Shown here piece by piece: positions 32,450-45,470 of a stretch of 64,000 nt of DNA (its first letter is position 1; every line of letters starts with the position of its first letter). This stretch comes from Ceratobasidium sp. AG-K. Its lineage: Eukaryota > Basidiomycota > Agaricomycetes > Cantharellales > Ceratobasidiaceae. Both the position numbers and the translations under genes were made by a program. A model generated the notes under the pieces. It was not told where the DNA came from, made no database searches, and was given only the letters and a program-made list of their open reading frames with translations. The stretch spans positions 9,114,001 through 9,178,000 of the forward strand of contig JAWNGF010000001.1 of NCBI GenBank assembly GCA_037039685.1, read 5' to 3'.

Positions 32450-35400
32450 ATGAAGGAATTAACGATGGATGAAGGTAGGTGTATTCGTAGTGGACATTTC
32501 TTTGTAACCGCGAATGAATGTTGGGACAACAACCTCAGAAACTTCGTCGGGATCGAATACAGCACTAACGAGCGCAAAGAGCGTGTAAGTGACGCGAAAT
32601 AGCTTGCTTGCTGCTCTCTATAACTTTAGTGGCAATAGCGATGCACATGCTAGTGATGGCTTAGATATTGGTGTCGAAGTGGGTGACCACCCTGGTTGGC
32701 TGGAAGGAAAATCAAAAGCAAGGTCAGTGGGATATCTCGGCCTAGAAAATATCAAAACAGGTGGAGGTTCCGTGAGTTGAATCAGAGTTTTATAGGTCTG
32801 AATCGCAGGATGCATACCTCAACAGAGTAATCGCCCAAGGCGTGGTCCTACGCGACCAGTGTCTGGGTTCAGGCGTCGTGGAAGAAGCAATCGAGGCGAT
32901 CGAATGTTGGGAATTGGCTGCGTCTCTGGCCTCGGGGACCCACCCCCACCGACCAGGCGTGCTTAACGACCTCGGAGCCTTATACTCGATTCTTTTTAAG
33001 CGACTAGGCAACCTCTCCGATCTGGAAAAGGCGACCATGTGTAGAGCAGAAGCGAACGCACTCACTGCTGACGGCGATTCCAGCAAGCCGGTTTACCTCG
33101 CCAATCTTGGAAGCTCATACCTTGATCGGTTCGAATACCTCGATGAGCTGGCCGACTTGGATAAAGCGATTGAATGCGGATCTCAAGCAGTGTCTCTCAT
33201 ACCTAAAGGCCACATACACGAGTCAGGCATGATCAGCAACCTTGGCGGCTCATACATGGTTCGTTTTGAGCGTTCCGGAAAGCTGATTGACCTAGGTAAA
33301 GCTATCGAATGTAAGGCACGGTCGCTTACCCTTACATCTGATGGTCACGCAAACTATCCGCACATGCTCAGCAGTCTCGGAAATTCATATAGGGCTCGGT
33401 TTGAGTATTTGGGCAATGTGGTCGATCTGAACCAGGCTGTGGAATACGGGACTCAAGCAGTGTTACTTACGCCTGACAGGCACTTGGACAAGCCAGGAAG
33501 GCTCAACAACCTTGGTGTCTCATATCTAACTCGATTTGAACGTTTCGGCGAGCTTGTTGATCTTGATAAATCAATCGAGTACAAGGCGGAAGCAGTTTTA
33601 CTCATTCCCAACGATCACCCGGCCAAGCCAAGTTTGCTCAGCAACCTTGCAAATTCATACCGTACTCGGTTTGAGCACCTCGGCCATATGACTGACCTAG
33701 ATAAAGCGACAGAGTGTGGAGCTCAAGCCGTGGAGCTCATACCTGATGGTCACCCCGGCAAGCCAAGCAGTCTCTCTACCCTCGGAGTTTCGTACCAGAT
33801 TCGGTTTGACCGTCTCGGTAATATCATTGACCTGAACAAGGCGATCACATGCGGATCTCATGCAGTTTCACTCGCGCCTGATGGTCACACAGACAAACCA
33901 GGTATACTCCATAACCTCGGTGTCTCATACCTGTCTCGATTTAAGCGTCTCGGCGAGCGACAAGATGTGGAGAAAGCAATTGTATGCCATGTGGAAGCAG
34001 CTTCACTCACTCCCAACGGACATTCCGGCCAGCCAGCCGGGCTTGATAACCTCGGAAACTTGTATCGTACTCGGTTCGAGCATTTCGGTGAACTGGCTGA
34101 CCTAAACACTGCAATCGATTGCGGGGCTCGGGCCCTCACTCTGACACCCGAAGATCACCCAACTATGCCGGACAGGCTCAAAAATCTCGCATACTCGTAT
34201 GTTACCCGGTTTGAGCGTCTCGGCGAGGTGGTAGATCTAAACAAAGCAATTGAATGTGGAGTCCAGGCAGTTTCGCTTACATCCGATGGTCATGCAGAGA
34301 AGCCCAGTAGGCTCAACAGCCTCGGGGTCTCATACTTTACTCGATTTACGTATGTTGGAGATCTGGTCGATCTGAATAAGGCTATCGAGTGCGAAGCTGG
34401 GGCAATTGTGCTCACCCCTAATGGGCACCCAGAAAAACCAAGCAGGCTCTGTGATTTGGGGAACTCATACACCGCCCAGTTTGATCGCACAGGCGAGATT
34501 TCAGCGCTGGATTCAGCCATAACTTGCTTCAAAGATGCACGATCATTAGCAGGGCCACCATCCGTCGGGTTTCATGCATGCCTCATGTGGGCCCGATGGG
34601 TGGTTCATCATCCTACCTCTTCTCCTTATCCTGCATACCAGCAGGCCATGGAGCTACTCCCCCAGTTGATATGGGTTGGAACCACGCTTGAACAGCGCTA
34701 CAGCCTGCTCACAGGTATAGGCGAACTTTCGACAGAAGCTGCATCCTATGCAATTAGTATCGGCGAGCACGAGACCGCTCTCGAGTGGCTTGAAGCGGGT
34801 CGTTCGGTTACTTGGGGTCAGATAGCCCAGCTGCGCACGCCTTTTGATCAGCTGTATACCCGTGACCCAAGGCTAGCAAACGAGCTCAAGGAAATTGGCC
34901 GTCAGCTTGAGCGCGCAGGGGGCCGATCACCCTCTACTTCATCGTCCAAGGGTGCTGAAGAACACTTGGATGATGAGCCTGATCACCACATCCAGCTAGC
35001 CCTTGACTGGGAGAAGCTTCTGAACAAGGCGCGTTCTATTTCCGGCTTCGAAGGGTTTTTACGGGCCCCCAAGACCAGTCGGCTACTTGGCGCTGCTAAA
35101 GCACACCCAATCGCCGTCATCATAACCCACAAGTCTCGCTGTGATGCTCTCATTCTCCGGCCAGACACTAGCTCCATATCTCATGTTCCCCTGATACAGT
35201 TCTCTGCTGTCAAAGCTTCTATGACGCGTGAGAGCCTGGCCTCCTTAGATGGATACCGAGGATTTACTCGAGTAAATAAGTCTGGAGTGGGGTCACTTGA
35301 GGGGTTGCTAAATGATCTATGGTCGGGCGTTGTCAAGCCTGTGCTCGACTTCCTAGGATACACGGTATGTTAATTGCACAATTGGTTCTACCACTCCTTA

Positions 35401-36200
35401 ATCACAAATTTCAGCGTAAACTCCCCACCGATCAGCTCCCACAGCTTACCTGGTGTACCACTGGCATATTCTCATTTCTCCCCCTTCATGCTGCCGGATG
35501 TTATGACCAACCGGTGCCCAAAGCGTTTGACTTTGTGATATCTTCGTATGCGCCTACGATTAGTGCTTTGCTTTCGGGTCAAACAGTAACGCCCGATGCA
35601 CAACGCGGAATCCTTGCTGTCGGCCAAGAGCATACCCCCGGCTTTGACAGATTGCCATGCATAAAAGACGAGCTTGCAGTCGTCCGGAAGCACGTACAAG
35701 CGAACTCTTACCTACAGCTCGAAGACAACGAAGCAACGATTGACCGGGTGGTGGATGCGATGGACCAGTTCAGCTGGGTTCATATGGCATGTCATGGGAC
35801 TCAGAATCCAGCTGACCCAACACAGAGTGCCTTTCACCTTCACGATGGGAGTCTCACACTGGCAGCTATCACCAAGCGCTCATTTAAAAATAAGGGGCTT
35901 GCCTTCTTATCCGCCTGCCAGACTGCCGCAGGAGATAAGGAGCTACCAGAGGAGGCAGTTCATTTGGCAGCGGGGATACTAATGGCGGGATTCCCAAGCG
36001 TGATTGGCACGATGTGGAGTATTGCTGATGAAGACGGGCCAGCGGTAGCAGACAAAGTATATGCGGAGCTGCTGAAAGATGGCGCAATGGACCATACAAA
36101 AGCGGCTAGGGCTTTGCACCAGGCAGTAGCAGACTTGCGTGCAAAGGTCGGTGAAAAAGCTTTTTCGCGCTGGGCTCCTTTCATCCATATTGGGGCCTAA
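32450..36200 (+). CDS. TPR-CHAT protease-like protein 1
   Basis: Five exons (32450-32474, 32539-32584, 32630-32722, 32796-35364, 35415-36200) close in phase to 1172 aa. A short acidic N-terminus is followed by twelve TPR-like repeats of about 47 residues (consensus KPG.LNNLG.SY..RF.RLGEL.DL.KAIEC), then a helical linker, then a C-terminal CHAT domain. The catalytic dyad is visible as His in VHMACHG (about 1038) and Cys in LSACQTAAGD (about 1079). CHAT domains are clan CD cysteine peptidases related to caspases and separase. The repeats probably bind a partner or regulator. No signal peptide or membrane segment, so probably cytosolic. Substrate unknown. Intact, and paralogous to the gene at 40248-44395. 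Confidence 0.93.
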
Positions 36201-37851
36201 TAATACTCGCTTGTTGGCGGTCTCTGTCCCCAATCGACATTCTAGATGCGAATAGATAAAGTAACCATGTTGAGTACTATACACGAAAATCTCAAGCTTG
36301 AAACATATATATATATAGACAACCTAGTCGCTTCAACTTTGCTCCCTCGCACAGGATGTCGATGGCCAATTCTCTATTTTGAATGTGCCCGTTATGAGCT
36401 GATTCTGAGGGAAATAGTGCAAATAGAAGTTACGGCAAATGTATCCAGCACAGGCGCGTTATTTGGACATAATATCATAGATTTATTATTATTTGTATGG
36501 ATACCTAAATAGAATTGCACTGTCCGAATATAGTGTCGTACCTGCTCCACGCCGCGCTCGAGCCGAAGGATAGTTTTATAGCTCGGGCAATACCAGTCCA
36601 GAATGTCTCACTTCTGTTCAATCGCCACCGTCTCCTCCCTTTCTCGCCGTCGCTCGCGACTACACCGCAAGCATCAGAAGTTAGCAGCAATGAAAAGGCT
36701 CTATCATTTAATCGGGCTCTATTCGAACTGTGTCGACACTCGTCAACACATATCGCATGTCTCCTGCCAACACGAATGGACTCGCTAATCGACTATGTCA
36801 TGTAGGAACCATGAACGGGCTCCTCTCTCCTTGAGCAACATCTAGAGTGAAGCAGAAGTGGCGCAGCATTTTGGAAAACACTACGCGGTACGTCGACCTC
36901 CAGTCGCTTAACGTCTTTGCGCCTTACGTGTAGGTCCGCAAAGTCGATGACGAGTGACAAGTCCCGACTTGCTTGCCGTTCATATTCGCATCACAATCAA
37001 ATATCACAAACCATGGTCATTCGACATGCACCCGGGGACTCGTTGAGGGAATGTGAGTATGCTGCGCCGGCCGTGTTGACTAGGACCTAACCGTTGAGTA
37101 GAATCTCTGACCGCCCAGACGGATGATAAACATATAGTGTTCCCGATCAGCAAAAGTGGAGAACTAATTCAGTCTAAAGCGACCCGAGATTAGCTGACCC
37201 ATGGCAAACTTAACTAATAAGGGACCTACTCAATTGTGGCGTTGCTTCTATTAGCCCTTTTTGTCATGCCCCTGCTAATCTTGGGCGGATTAGCACGGAT
37301 TAGCCTGCCGCCTTTTTCTGATGCCACAAAAAATGCGAAAAGGGCTGGTCGTTTGGCGCTGTGCAAAGATCGAAACCGCACGATGAATGTGTTCCAATGT
37401 TGGTTAATGATAAGACACTGGTATAATCAGGGGAGGGAGTAAACGGGTCTGTCCTGAAGAAATCGTTGACGCGCGAAACAAGAAAGCTGTTCGAGTGCGC
37501 GATTTGTCAGACAAAAAATGGTTCATGATGATGCATGTATGCGTTGATTGTAAAGAGCGATACGTTGCGGCACTTGTACGAGGCCATTGAAACTCTGCAC
37601 GTAGGATGAAGTATCTGAGGACGGTTGATTGTTGTGTGAGCGTGTTTACCTCGATGGTTGATGGGGTTTCAGGAACACTGATCGACGCTGGCATGGAAGC
37701 GGCTGGGCCATGAGTCCTACGTCATTTCACACTAAAAGCTTGGGTTTGCGCTAATCAAACAAACTCGCGGAACACATATTGTATTATTGCAAGGAACGGA
37801 AAGTAAGAAGCCAATACAGGAACAGGGAGAAAAAAAAAAGAGACGGACTAG
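36201..37851. other. Intergenic, no gene seen
   Basis: About 1.65 kb of AT-richer sequence with short ORFs that have no recognisable domain. An (AT)n run lies near 36308-36320. Confidence 0.45.
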
Positions 37852-39544
37852 CTAGCATGAGGCAGATGACAGAGACCAACAACCGTGCCACCGACCGCCC
37901 AGCAGTGTGGAGGATTCGATCCGAGTCGTGCAGTCAGTGTTGATCGCGACGGGGGTTGATGGAGTGAGCAAGCCGAACCTGGCGCGCAGGTCGGACAGCA
38001 CCCAGAACAACCGCTGCAACTGCGAGTTGGTCAGCCACCCGTTGTCGTCGATAAACCAGTCCTCGAGCGACTGCCACTAGATCCCAGACCCGCACCGTTC
38101 CATCAGCCGAAATGATGCGCGTGCTATCATCAGAGAACGCGACGAAGTCAACTGAACCAGTGTGACCCTTGAGTGGACCGGCCACCGTTGAGCCGCTCTC
38201 CACGTCCTACACCCGCACCGTTTGATCCCAAGAGTCAGAGACGACACGCGTTCCATCGGGCGAGAAGGCGACGGCAGTGACAGAGCCAGTATGACCAGTG
38301 AACGGAGCATGCAGCACCGCACCGTCACCCGCGTCCGACACCAGGATCGTCTTGTTCAACGAGCCAGACACGACTTGCATCCCATCGGGTGAAAGCGCCA
38401 CACAGTGGACAATGTCGGTGTGGGCGCCGGACGTACAGAGTGGAATGCCGTCGCCGGCATTCCACATTCGGACGGTGTGATCGTACGAGCCAGCGATAAT
38501 GAGGGCGCCGTCTGGGGAGTATGCGATTGACGCAACTACGCTGTTGTGGCCTTCGAGTGGCTCAGCGACTGATTGCCCCGTGTGCGAGTTCCACAGTCGG
38601 ATGGTGTTGTCGGCGGAACCGGATGCAATTCGGCTGCCATCGGGTGAAAACGCAACCGAACCGACCGAACCGACGAGTACATCGCCGGTGGATGCGTCCC
38701 ATGTGCGCAGGGTGTACTTATAACTACGAGAGCCAGACACGATGCGTGCTCCGTCGGGCGAGAATTCCACCGAGTAGACTGCGTCAGTGTAACCTCTGAA
38801 TGGACCAGCGACAAGTGCGCCGTTGTGCATGTTCCACACGCAGATCGACCGGTCGACCGAGCCGGATGCAGCGCGGGTGCCGTCGGGTGGCAGCGCAACA
38901 CAGCGGATGCCGCTGGTGTTGTCTTGTGGCGCGCGTCCCATACGCGGATCGTGCCGTCGTCAGAACCGGATAAGATGCGAGTGCCGTCTGTTGTGAATAG
39001 TGCCGAGCTGATAAGACGGTCGTGCCCCTCGAACGGGCCAGCCCCCAACATACCGCGTATCCCATACGCGAACTGTGTGATCCCACGAGCTGGATACAAC
39101 TTGAGTGCTGTTGGATGAGAATGAAACGCACGAGACACGATCGGCATGACCCTCAAACGGACCAGCCAGCAACGTGCCGTTCGACGAGTCCCATACTCGA
39201 ACTGTACAATCAGATGAGCCAGACACCAGACGACGCCCGTCGCTTGAATATGCAATGGAGCGCACACCCCTGGTATGCCCTTCAAATTGGCTCTGCACCG
39301 TAACGCTACCTGTGGTCCGGGGGTCCTGTACTAGGGACGATATATCGCACAGATGTGGCGGCGAAAATAAACAAGCCGCCAGATCGAGTGGCAAGCTGGT
39401 CAAGTTCGAAATGTGTGATCTGGATGGATGATAGCGCCTCGGCGAGATAGCGTCTGATGTCTGCTCGTACGATCGACTCTTCGATGTCGTGTAAATTTCG
39501 TCAAAGGATAGATGCCGTGGTACCGCTTCTACACCAGTTGACAC
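37852..39544 (-). pseudogene. WD40-repeat protein, broken
   Basis: The first exon-like frame (39544 to about 39060) has an N-terminal segment, then WD40 repeats (RRLVSGSSDCTVRVWD). The reading then jumps frame near 39055 and again near 38935, where about eight residues are also lost. A TAG at 38204-38206 replaces the Trp of VRVWD. A final frame change near 38060 leads into a typical C-terminal tail (DDNGWLTN, LFWVLSDLRARFGLL) ending at 37852. One internal repeat lacks its inter-repeat loop. About eight repeats are recognisable. No NACHT domain is present. It is a relative of the NLR WD40 regions, but of a different subfamily, now decayed. Introns could not reconcile the frames. Confidence 0.8.
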
Positions 39545-40247
39545 CTTGGTTGACGCTTCCCGTGCTGAAATGGGCTACAACTTGACAGCCCTCGCGTCCC
39601 TGCGCATCCCAATGCCTCATTTCTCGTTTATATACCACTCGTGTTAGTGCATCCCAATTGCTTATTCACACTTGGTCCAGGCGGCGCTCTTGCCTGTGTG
39701 TGTGCTCCCACTTTCGTTTTCTCCTCTCTTATCCTGCTTGGATCGAGTATACATGTGGCTCGGTACGTTTTTTCCGTTATTTATAGCCCAAGGCCCAAAG
39801 AGTCTCAAATGCGTGGCGCATACATACTCTGAATTCAGCTTTATTCGTTTATCGGAGTGGGTGACGGAAGCCAGTGAATGTGGGAGTGTTTGGTATCATT
39901 GGTGCAGGGCCACCGGACTAAAGCTGGGGAGAGTATCACGGGGCACGAGTGTGCTATGTAAGAACCAAAGTCGACAAAAGTACTGTAGGGCTCGAAGGGA
40001 TGTAGAATTATTATTACCACCCGATCTATAGACTTATCGACATTACTTTTCTTTCGCGAGCTTAGTTTTGTGGCCGCACGGTGAGCCACCTGATCGGTCA
40101 TGGCTGTGATGGCGCACGGTCATGCGCTGATATAAGCTATCAGGCTTCTTGAGCGCTACAGCTACGCACTAATAAACCAGGATCGCCACGATCAGTTCGA
40201 TCAGCTCCTTCTCACAGCATAATCTGCAGTCGAATTAAGTAGGTTGC
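39545..40247. other. Intergenic upstream of TPR-CHAT 2
   Basis: No gene recognised. A TATAAG box at 40131-40136, about 115 bp upstream of the start codon of the next gene, may be its core promoter. Confidence 0.4.
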
Positions 40248-43200
40248 ATGGACTCATTTCATTCGCCTCAAGGAGACGGAGCTGTGGACCCAGATAAGCC
40301 GCAACGGTAAGCCCTAAAGGTCTCATTGAAGTAGTCCGGGAGTAGAAAACCAATGCCCAATTGTGTAGAGAGAGGTCAGGCCCGTCCACGCCCACTGATT
40401 CGGGCGTAGAAGCATCTACGCCAAAGGCAGGTCAGGATATTCCTTGCCTCTGTTCACTGAGCCTCACCTAAGCATTCGGTATGTCTACAGGAACCTCAAA
40501 TACAAGGTTTGTGAAATTCTAGCTTAAGATACATCCCAAACCAGTGAACGTATGTCACCCGAACTGACTGAGATTCCAAACGCCTAGTTCCGACAATAGC
40601 TACCCCCATGAATTGATGGCCCAAGGTGGTTTTTTGTATGCGCAGTTCCAAGCTTCAGGCGTCATCGAAAAAATGAACGGGGCGATTCGATGTTGGGAAT
40701 TGGCCGCATCTCTAACCTCTAATTACTGCTCAGAGCGGCCAGGTATTCTCAACAATCTTGGGTGTGCTTATAGGACTTTATTTGAGTGGCTCGGCAAACT
40801 CCAATTTCTAGAAAGGTCGATCGAGTGTGGAGTAGAAGCAAACTCGCTCGCTCCCAATAATCACCCAGACAAATCAAGCATACTCAATAGCCTCAGCAAC
40901 GGGTACATCACTCGGTTTGAGCATCTCGGCGATCTGGCTGACGTGGACAAAGCCATCGAGTGTGGAGCTCAGGCGATCTTGTTGACATCCAATTCTCATC
41001 CCGATAAGCCAGGGTTGCTCAGCAACCTCGGAGACTCCTACCTTACCCGATTCAAACGTCTCGGCAAACTAGTTGATTTGAATAAAGCTGTTGAATGCGG
41101 AGTCCAGGCGGTTTCACTAACGCCTGATAGTCACCAGGACAAGCCGGGCTCTCTTAACTTCCTTGGAAGCTCGTATCTTGCTCGGTTTGAGCGACTCGGC
41201 GAGTTGATCGACCTCACAAATGCGATTGGATGCGGGACTCGGGCATTTTCACTAGCCCCCGGTGGTCACCCAGATAGACCAAGTATACTGAACAACCTTC
41301 AAGGATCACATATGGCTCGATTCAACCATCTTGGCGAGCTGACTGACTTGAGAAAATCAATTGAATGCGGGACGCTGGCGGTTTCGCTCACACCAGCTTC
41401 TCATCCCAATAGAGCAAATAGACTCAACAACCTCGGAGAATCGTATCATGCTCGGTTTAAGCGTCTTGGCGAGTTGGCTGACCTGAACAAAGCTATCGAG
41501 TGCGAAGCTCAGGCAGTGTCACTCACTCCTAATGGCCATCTTGATAGGCCAAGCAGACTCAACAGCCTCGGAAACGCACGCCTTACTCGATTCAAATATC
41601 TGGGTGATTTGGCTGACCTGGAGAACGCCATCGAATCCGGAGCTCAGGCAGCGTTTCTGACACTCGATGGCCACCCAGACAAACCAGGGATACTCAACAA
41701 CCTTGGAGGGTCTTACCTTGCTCGGTTTAACCGCCTTGGAGAGCTCATTGACTTGAACAAGGCTATTGAGTGCGGAGTTCAAGCACTTTCGCTCATACCT
41801 GATGATCATCCAGACAAACCAAGCATCCTCAACTACCTCGGAAGTTCATACCTTCTCCGATTCAAACGCCTCGGCGAGCTAGCTGACCTGAACAAGGCAA
41901 TCGATTACGGGGTCCAAGCGTCCTCGATCTTCCCAGAAGGTCACACAGACAAGCCTGGCTTGCTCAACAACCTCGGAGTCTCATACATGACTCGATTTAA
42001 ACGTCTTGGGGAGCTAGTCGACTTGAGCAAAGCCATCGAATGCGGAGCCGAGGCGGTTTTACTCATACCTGACGGTCATGAGGACAAAGCAAATACGTTC
42101 AGCAACCTTGGAAACTCATATCGAGCTCGTTTTGAGCGCCTTGGCGAGCTTGCTGATCTGAACGAAGCAATTGAATACGGAGATCGAGGGCATTCTTTGA
42201 CGCCTAATAACCATCCAGACAAACCGAGCAGACTTAACAATCTCGGGGTCTTGCATTGTACTCGATTTCGGCGCCTTGGCGAGCTAGCCGACCTGAATCA
42301 CGCGATCACATATGGAGCAGAAGCAGTCTCGCTCACCCCAGACAACCACACAGACAAACCAACTAGGCTCAACAATCTCGGAAACTCATACTTGAATCGG
42401 TTCAAGCGCCTCAGCGAGCTGGTCGACCTGAACGAAGCAATCGAGTGCGGAGCTCAGGCGGCTCTGCTTACGCCTGAAGATCACCTAAACAAACCAGGTT
42501 TGCTCAACAACCTCGGAGTATCATACCTTACTCGATTCAAAAGTTTTGGCGAGCTGGAAGATCTGAAGAACGCGATTGAATGTGGAGACCAGGCAGTTTT
42601 ACTCACACCTGATGGTCACGCAGACAAGCCAGATTTCCTCAATAACCTGGGAGATTCCTACAGCACCCGATTTGGCCATTCGCATCAGATTTCAGATCTC
42701 GAGTCTGCCATAGCTTGCTTTATGAATGCTGCGCAATCTTTCTCTGGGCCACCATATGCAAGGTTCAACGCATGCCGCACATGGGCTCGACTGGCATCTC
42801 ACCAGGACACATCTTCTTCTTTCCCCGCGTATCAACAGGCGATGGGGTTGCTCCCACAACTGATCTGGATTGGCACCACACTTGACAGGAGGTATAGCCT
42901 TATAGCGGACTTAGGCGACTTTGCTACAGAGGCTGCAGCCTACGCCATCAGTATCAATGACCTTGACCTTGCCCTCGAGTGGCTTGAGGCAGGTCGCTCA
43001 ATTGTCTGGGGGCAGATTGCCCAGCTTCGTACCCCTTTTGATCAACTTTTCCTCCATAATCCAGACCTGGCAAATAGTCTCAAGGAAATTGGTCGTAAGC
43101 TCGAGCGGGCAGGGTCCCGGTTGTCCTCGACGCCATTCCTCAAGATTATTGGGGAGGACTTAGATCAAGAAGCAGTGAATCATATTCAACTAGCCAGCGC

Positions 43201-44395
43201 CTGGGAGACGCATCTGAGCGAAGCTCGCTCCATTCCTGGTTTTGGGGACTTTTTACGCCCTCTTAAAGTTGTCAAGCTACTGGGCGCCGCGAGGTCTCAC
43301 CCTGTTGCCATCATCAACGTCCACGAGTCCCGTTGCGATGCTCTCATACTTCGACCAACTGGAAGCGTCATCTCTCATGTCCCCTTGACAGGTCTCTCAG
43401 TAAGCAGTGTAATGGTCGCACGTACAAATCTAGTGTCGCAGGTCCGCCAGCGAAAAATTGGCTATCTAAAGGGTATTGGACCGCTGGAGAGATCATTGCG
43501 GGATCTATGGACCAGCGTGCTCGAACCCATACTCTGCTTTCTGGGCTATATGGTGTGTCGATTCACACTTTCGCTTTTTTTCTATCCTTAACAAATGAGT
43601 TCTTCGTAGAAAAGGCTTCCAATTGAGCATCTTCCGCGCCTGACTTGGTGTACGACCGGCTCGCTCTCGTTTCTTCCGCTTCATGCCGCCGGATGCTACG
43701 ATGAGTCCCAGCATAATGCGTCGGATCTTGTTGTATCTTCTTATACGCCAACCCTGACCGCTCTGCTCGTACACCAGTCGACCACTCCGAGCACTCATTG
43801 CAGTATCCTTGCTGTCAGTCAGGAACACACGCCCGGCTTAGACAGCCTGCCCGGCACGAAGGACGAGCTTGCAATCATAAGGAAACACGTGCATGAGGAT
43901 TATCATCTACAGCTCGAAAATGACGAAGCCACTGTAGAGCGAGTCCTTAACGCAATGGACCAGTTCGGTTGGGTCCACATGGCATGCCACGGAAGCCAAG
44001 ACACAACCGACCCGACACAAAGCGCGTTTCACCTCCACGACGGTAGCCTCACACTCGCGACAATCACTAAGCGGTCGTTTACCAACAAGGGTCTGGCCTT
44101 TCTGTCCGCCTGCCAAACAGCCACAGGCGATAAAGATATACCTGATGAGGCAGTGCATCTCGCCGCGGGGATGTTAATGGCGGGGTTCCCTAGTGTAATT
44201 GCAACGATGTGGAGTATCGCGGATGAGGACGGTCCGCGGGTAGCGGACGAGGTATATGCATCATTGCTGAAGAATGGGGGGGCGGACTATACGAACGCCG
44301 CCAGAGCGCTGCATGGGGCTGTCACCAAGCTGCGTACGACAGTGGGAGAAATGTCGTTTGAGCGATGGGCGCCGTTTATACATATTGGCTCTTGA
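40248..44395 (+). CDS. TPR-CHAT protease-like protein 2
   Basis: Five exons (40248-40306, 40369-40430, 40491-40506, 40588-43552, 43610-44395) close in phase to 1295 aa. It has fifteen TPR-like repeats of about 47 residues, three more than its paralogue at 32450-36200, then the same linker (ALEWLEAGRS, QIAQLRTPFDQL) and a CHAT domain. His in VHMACHG (about 1161) and Cys in LSACQTATGD (about 1202) are intact. The last exon is 786 bp in both genes and the intron before it is at the same codon. The N-terminal 45 residues, spread over three tiny exons, share little with the paralogue. Probably a cytosolic cysteine protease under repeat-mediated control; substrate unknown. Confidence 0.92.
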
Positions 44396-45470
44396 TCTGG
44401 TTCAGTGCTATTGGATGGTTGGGTATGTAGGCAAATATGAAAGTATAATGCATTACCCTCTACTCCGACTAAATGTAGACTGATATCATGCTTGGATCGG
44501 GGGTTGCGCACGAAACAAGGGAAACTCAGATAACTATAACTGATGCTCTACTCAATTTTGATCGTTTATAATAACACCATTGTATACCGGTGGGACTTCT
44601 GATGGCGCAGTCTATTCTTGTGCGACAAACCTTCACAGTATTCCGTTCGTAGCCACCTATATTACCAAGCTGGCAAGGGAACGAAGTTGCCAAGGCTGTC
44701 TTAATTATAATTACAAACCGAATATAATATTGAATATATACCACATATTACAGTGAAATGGCAGGAAGAATGCTCAAAAAAGTGTAGGGTGGGTTACAAA
44801 GTTGCTATAGGCCAAGCCTAAACGTGGCACGGGCATGAAGTCTGCCATTCGCGGAGGAACCTTGAAGGGTAATGCGCATACACCCACCATCAGGGCCGAG
44901 CTACGTTTTCTGCGTGCGAGGTTATGAAAAGAATAGATGAAGTCAGTGTATGACAGGTGAGCGAAATAGCTAAGTGGGGATACCTTACTATGGGGGGCAG
45001 AGTATACTAGTAATGGACGGATTGTACAGAACTCCGCCACACTCTATTGCGAATGATATCAATTCACGGTAAGCCGTAGCAGGCAGAAGTGCAAGCGGAT
45101 GGTAGAGCGGCGCGACGATGGGCGATCACAACGAAATAACGAGAAGACGATTAAGATCGAGACTAGTGAGCAAGTGAGAGGCCTACTGACTGATAATTAA
45201 TAGTAGGCTAGAAGGGTCTTGGCTCGGGTGGGCTAAAGAAGGGGCGAGTTGGAGGGGTTCATGCGGGTAGACAAGAGTTGGTCGCATGTCCGAGAGAGTA
45301 AATAGACAATGCGACTAGTTCGTCATTCGATTGTAGTCAAATCTTGAATAAATTGCCGGTTTATTCCTCGCTGCTAATGCATGCCCGTGTCCATGGTCTC
45401 ACTCGCTCGCTTCTCTCGTGGGCGTTGCAATATGCCTTAGCTTCTGGTAATTGTAGGCTGATGGTGAACT
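44396..45470. other. Intergenic between TPR-CHAT 2 and separase, tail to tail
   Basis: No ORF with recognisable content on either strand. It holds the two 3' ends. Confidence 0.5.

Noticed and set aside
36308..36320. AT dinucleotide run as a replication origin or promoter
   Set aside because: Too short and isolated; no gene start is near enough to support a role.
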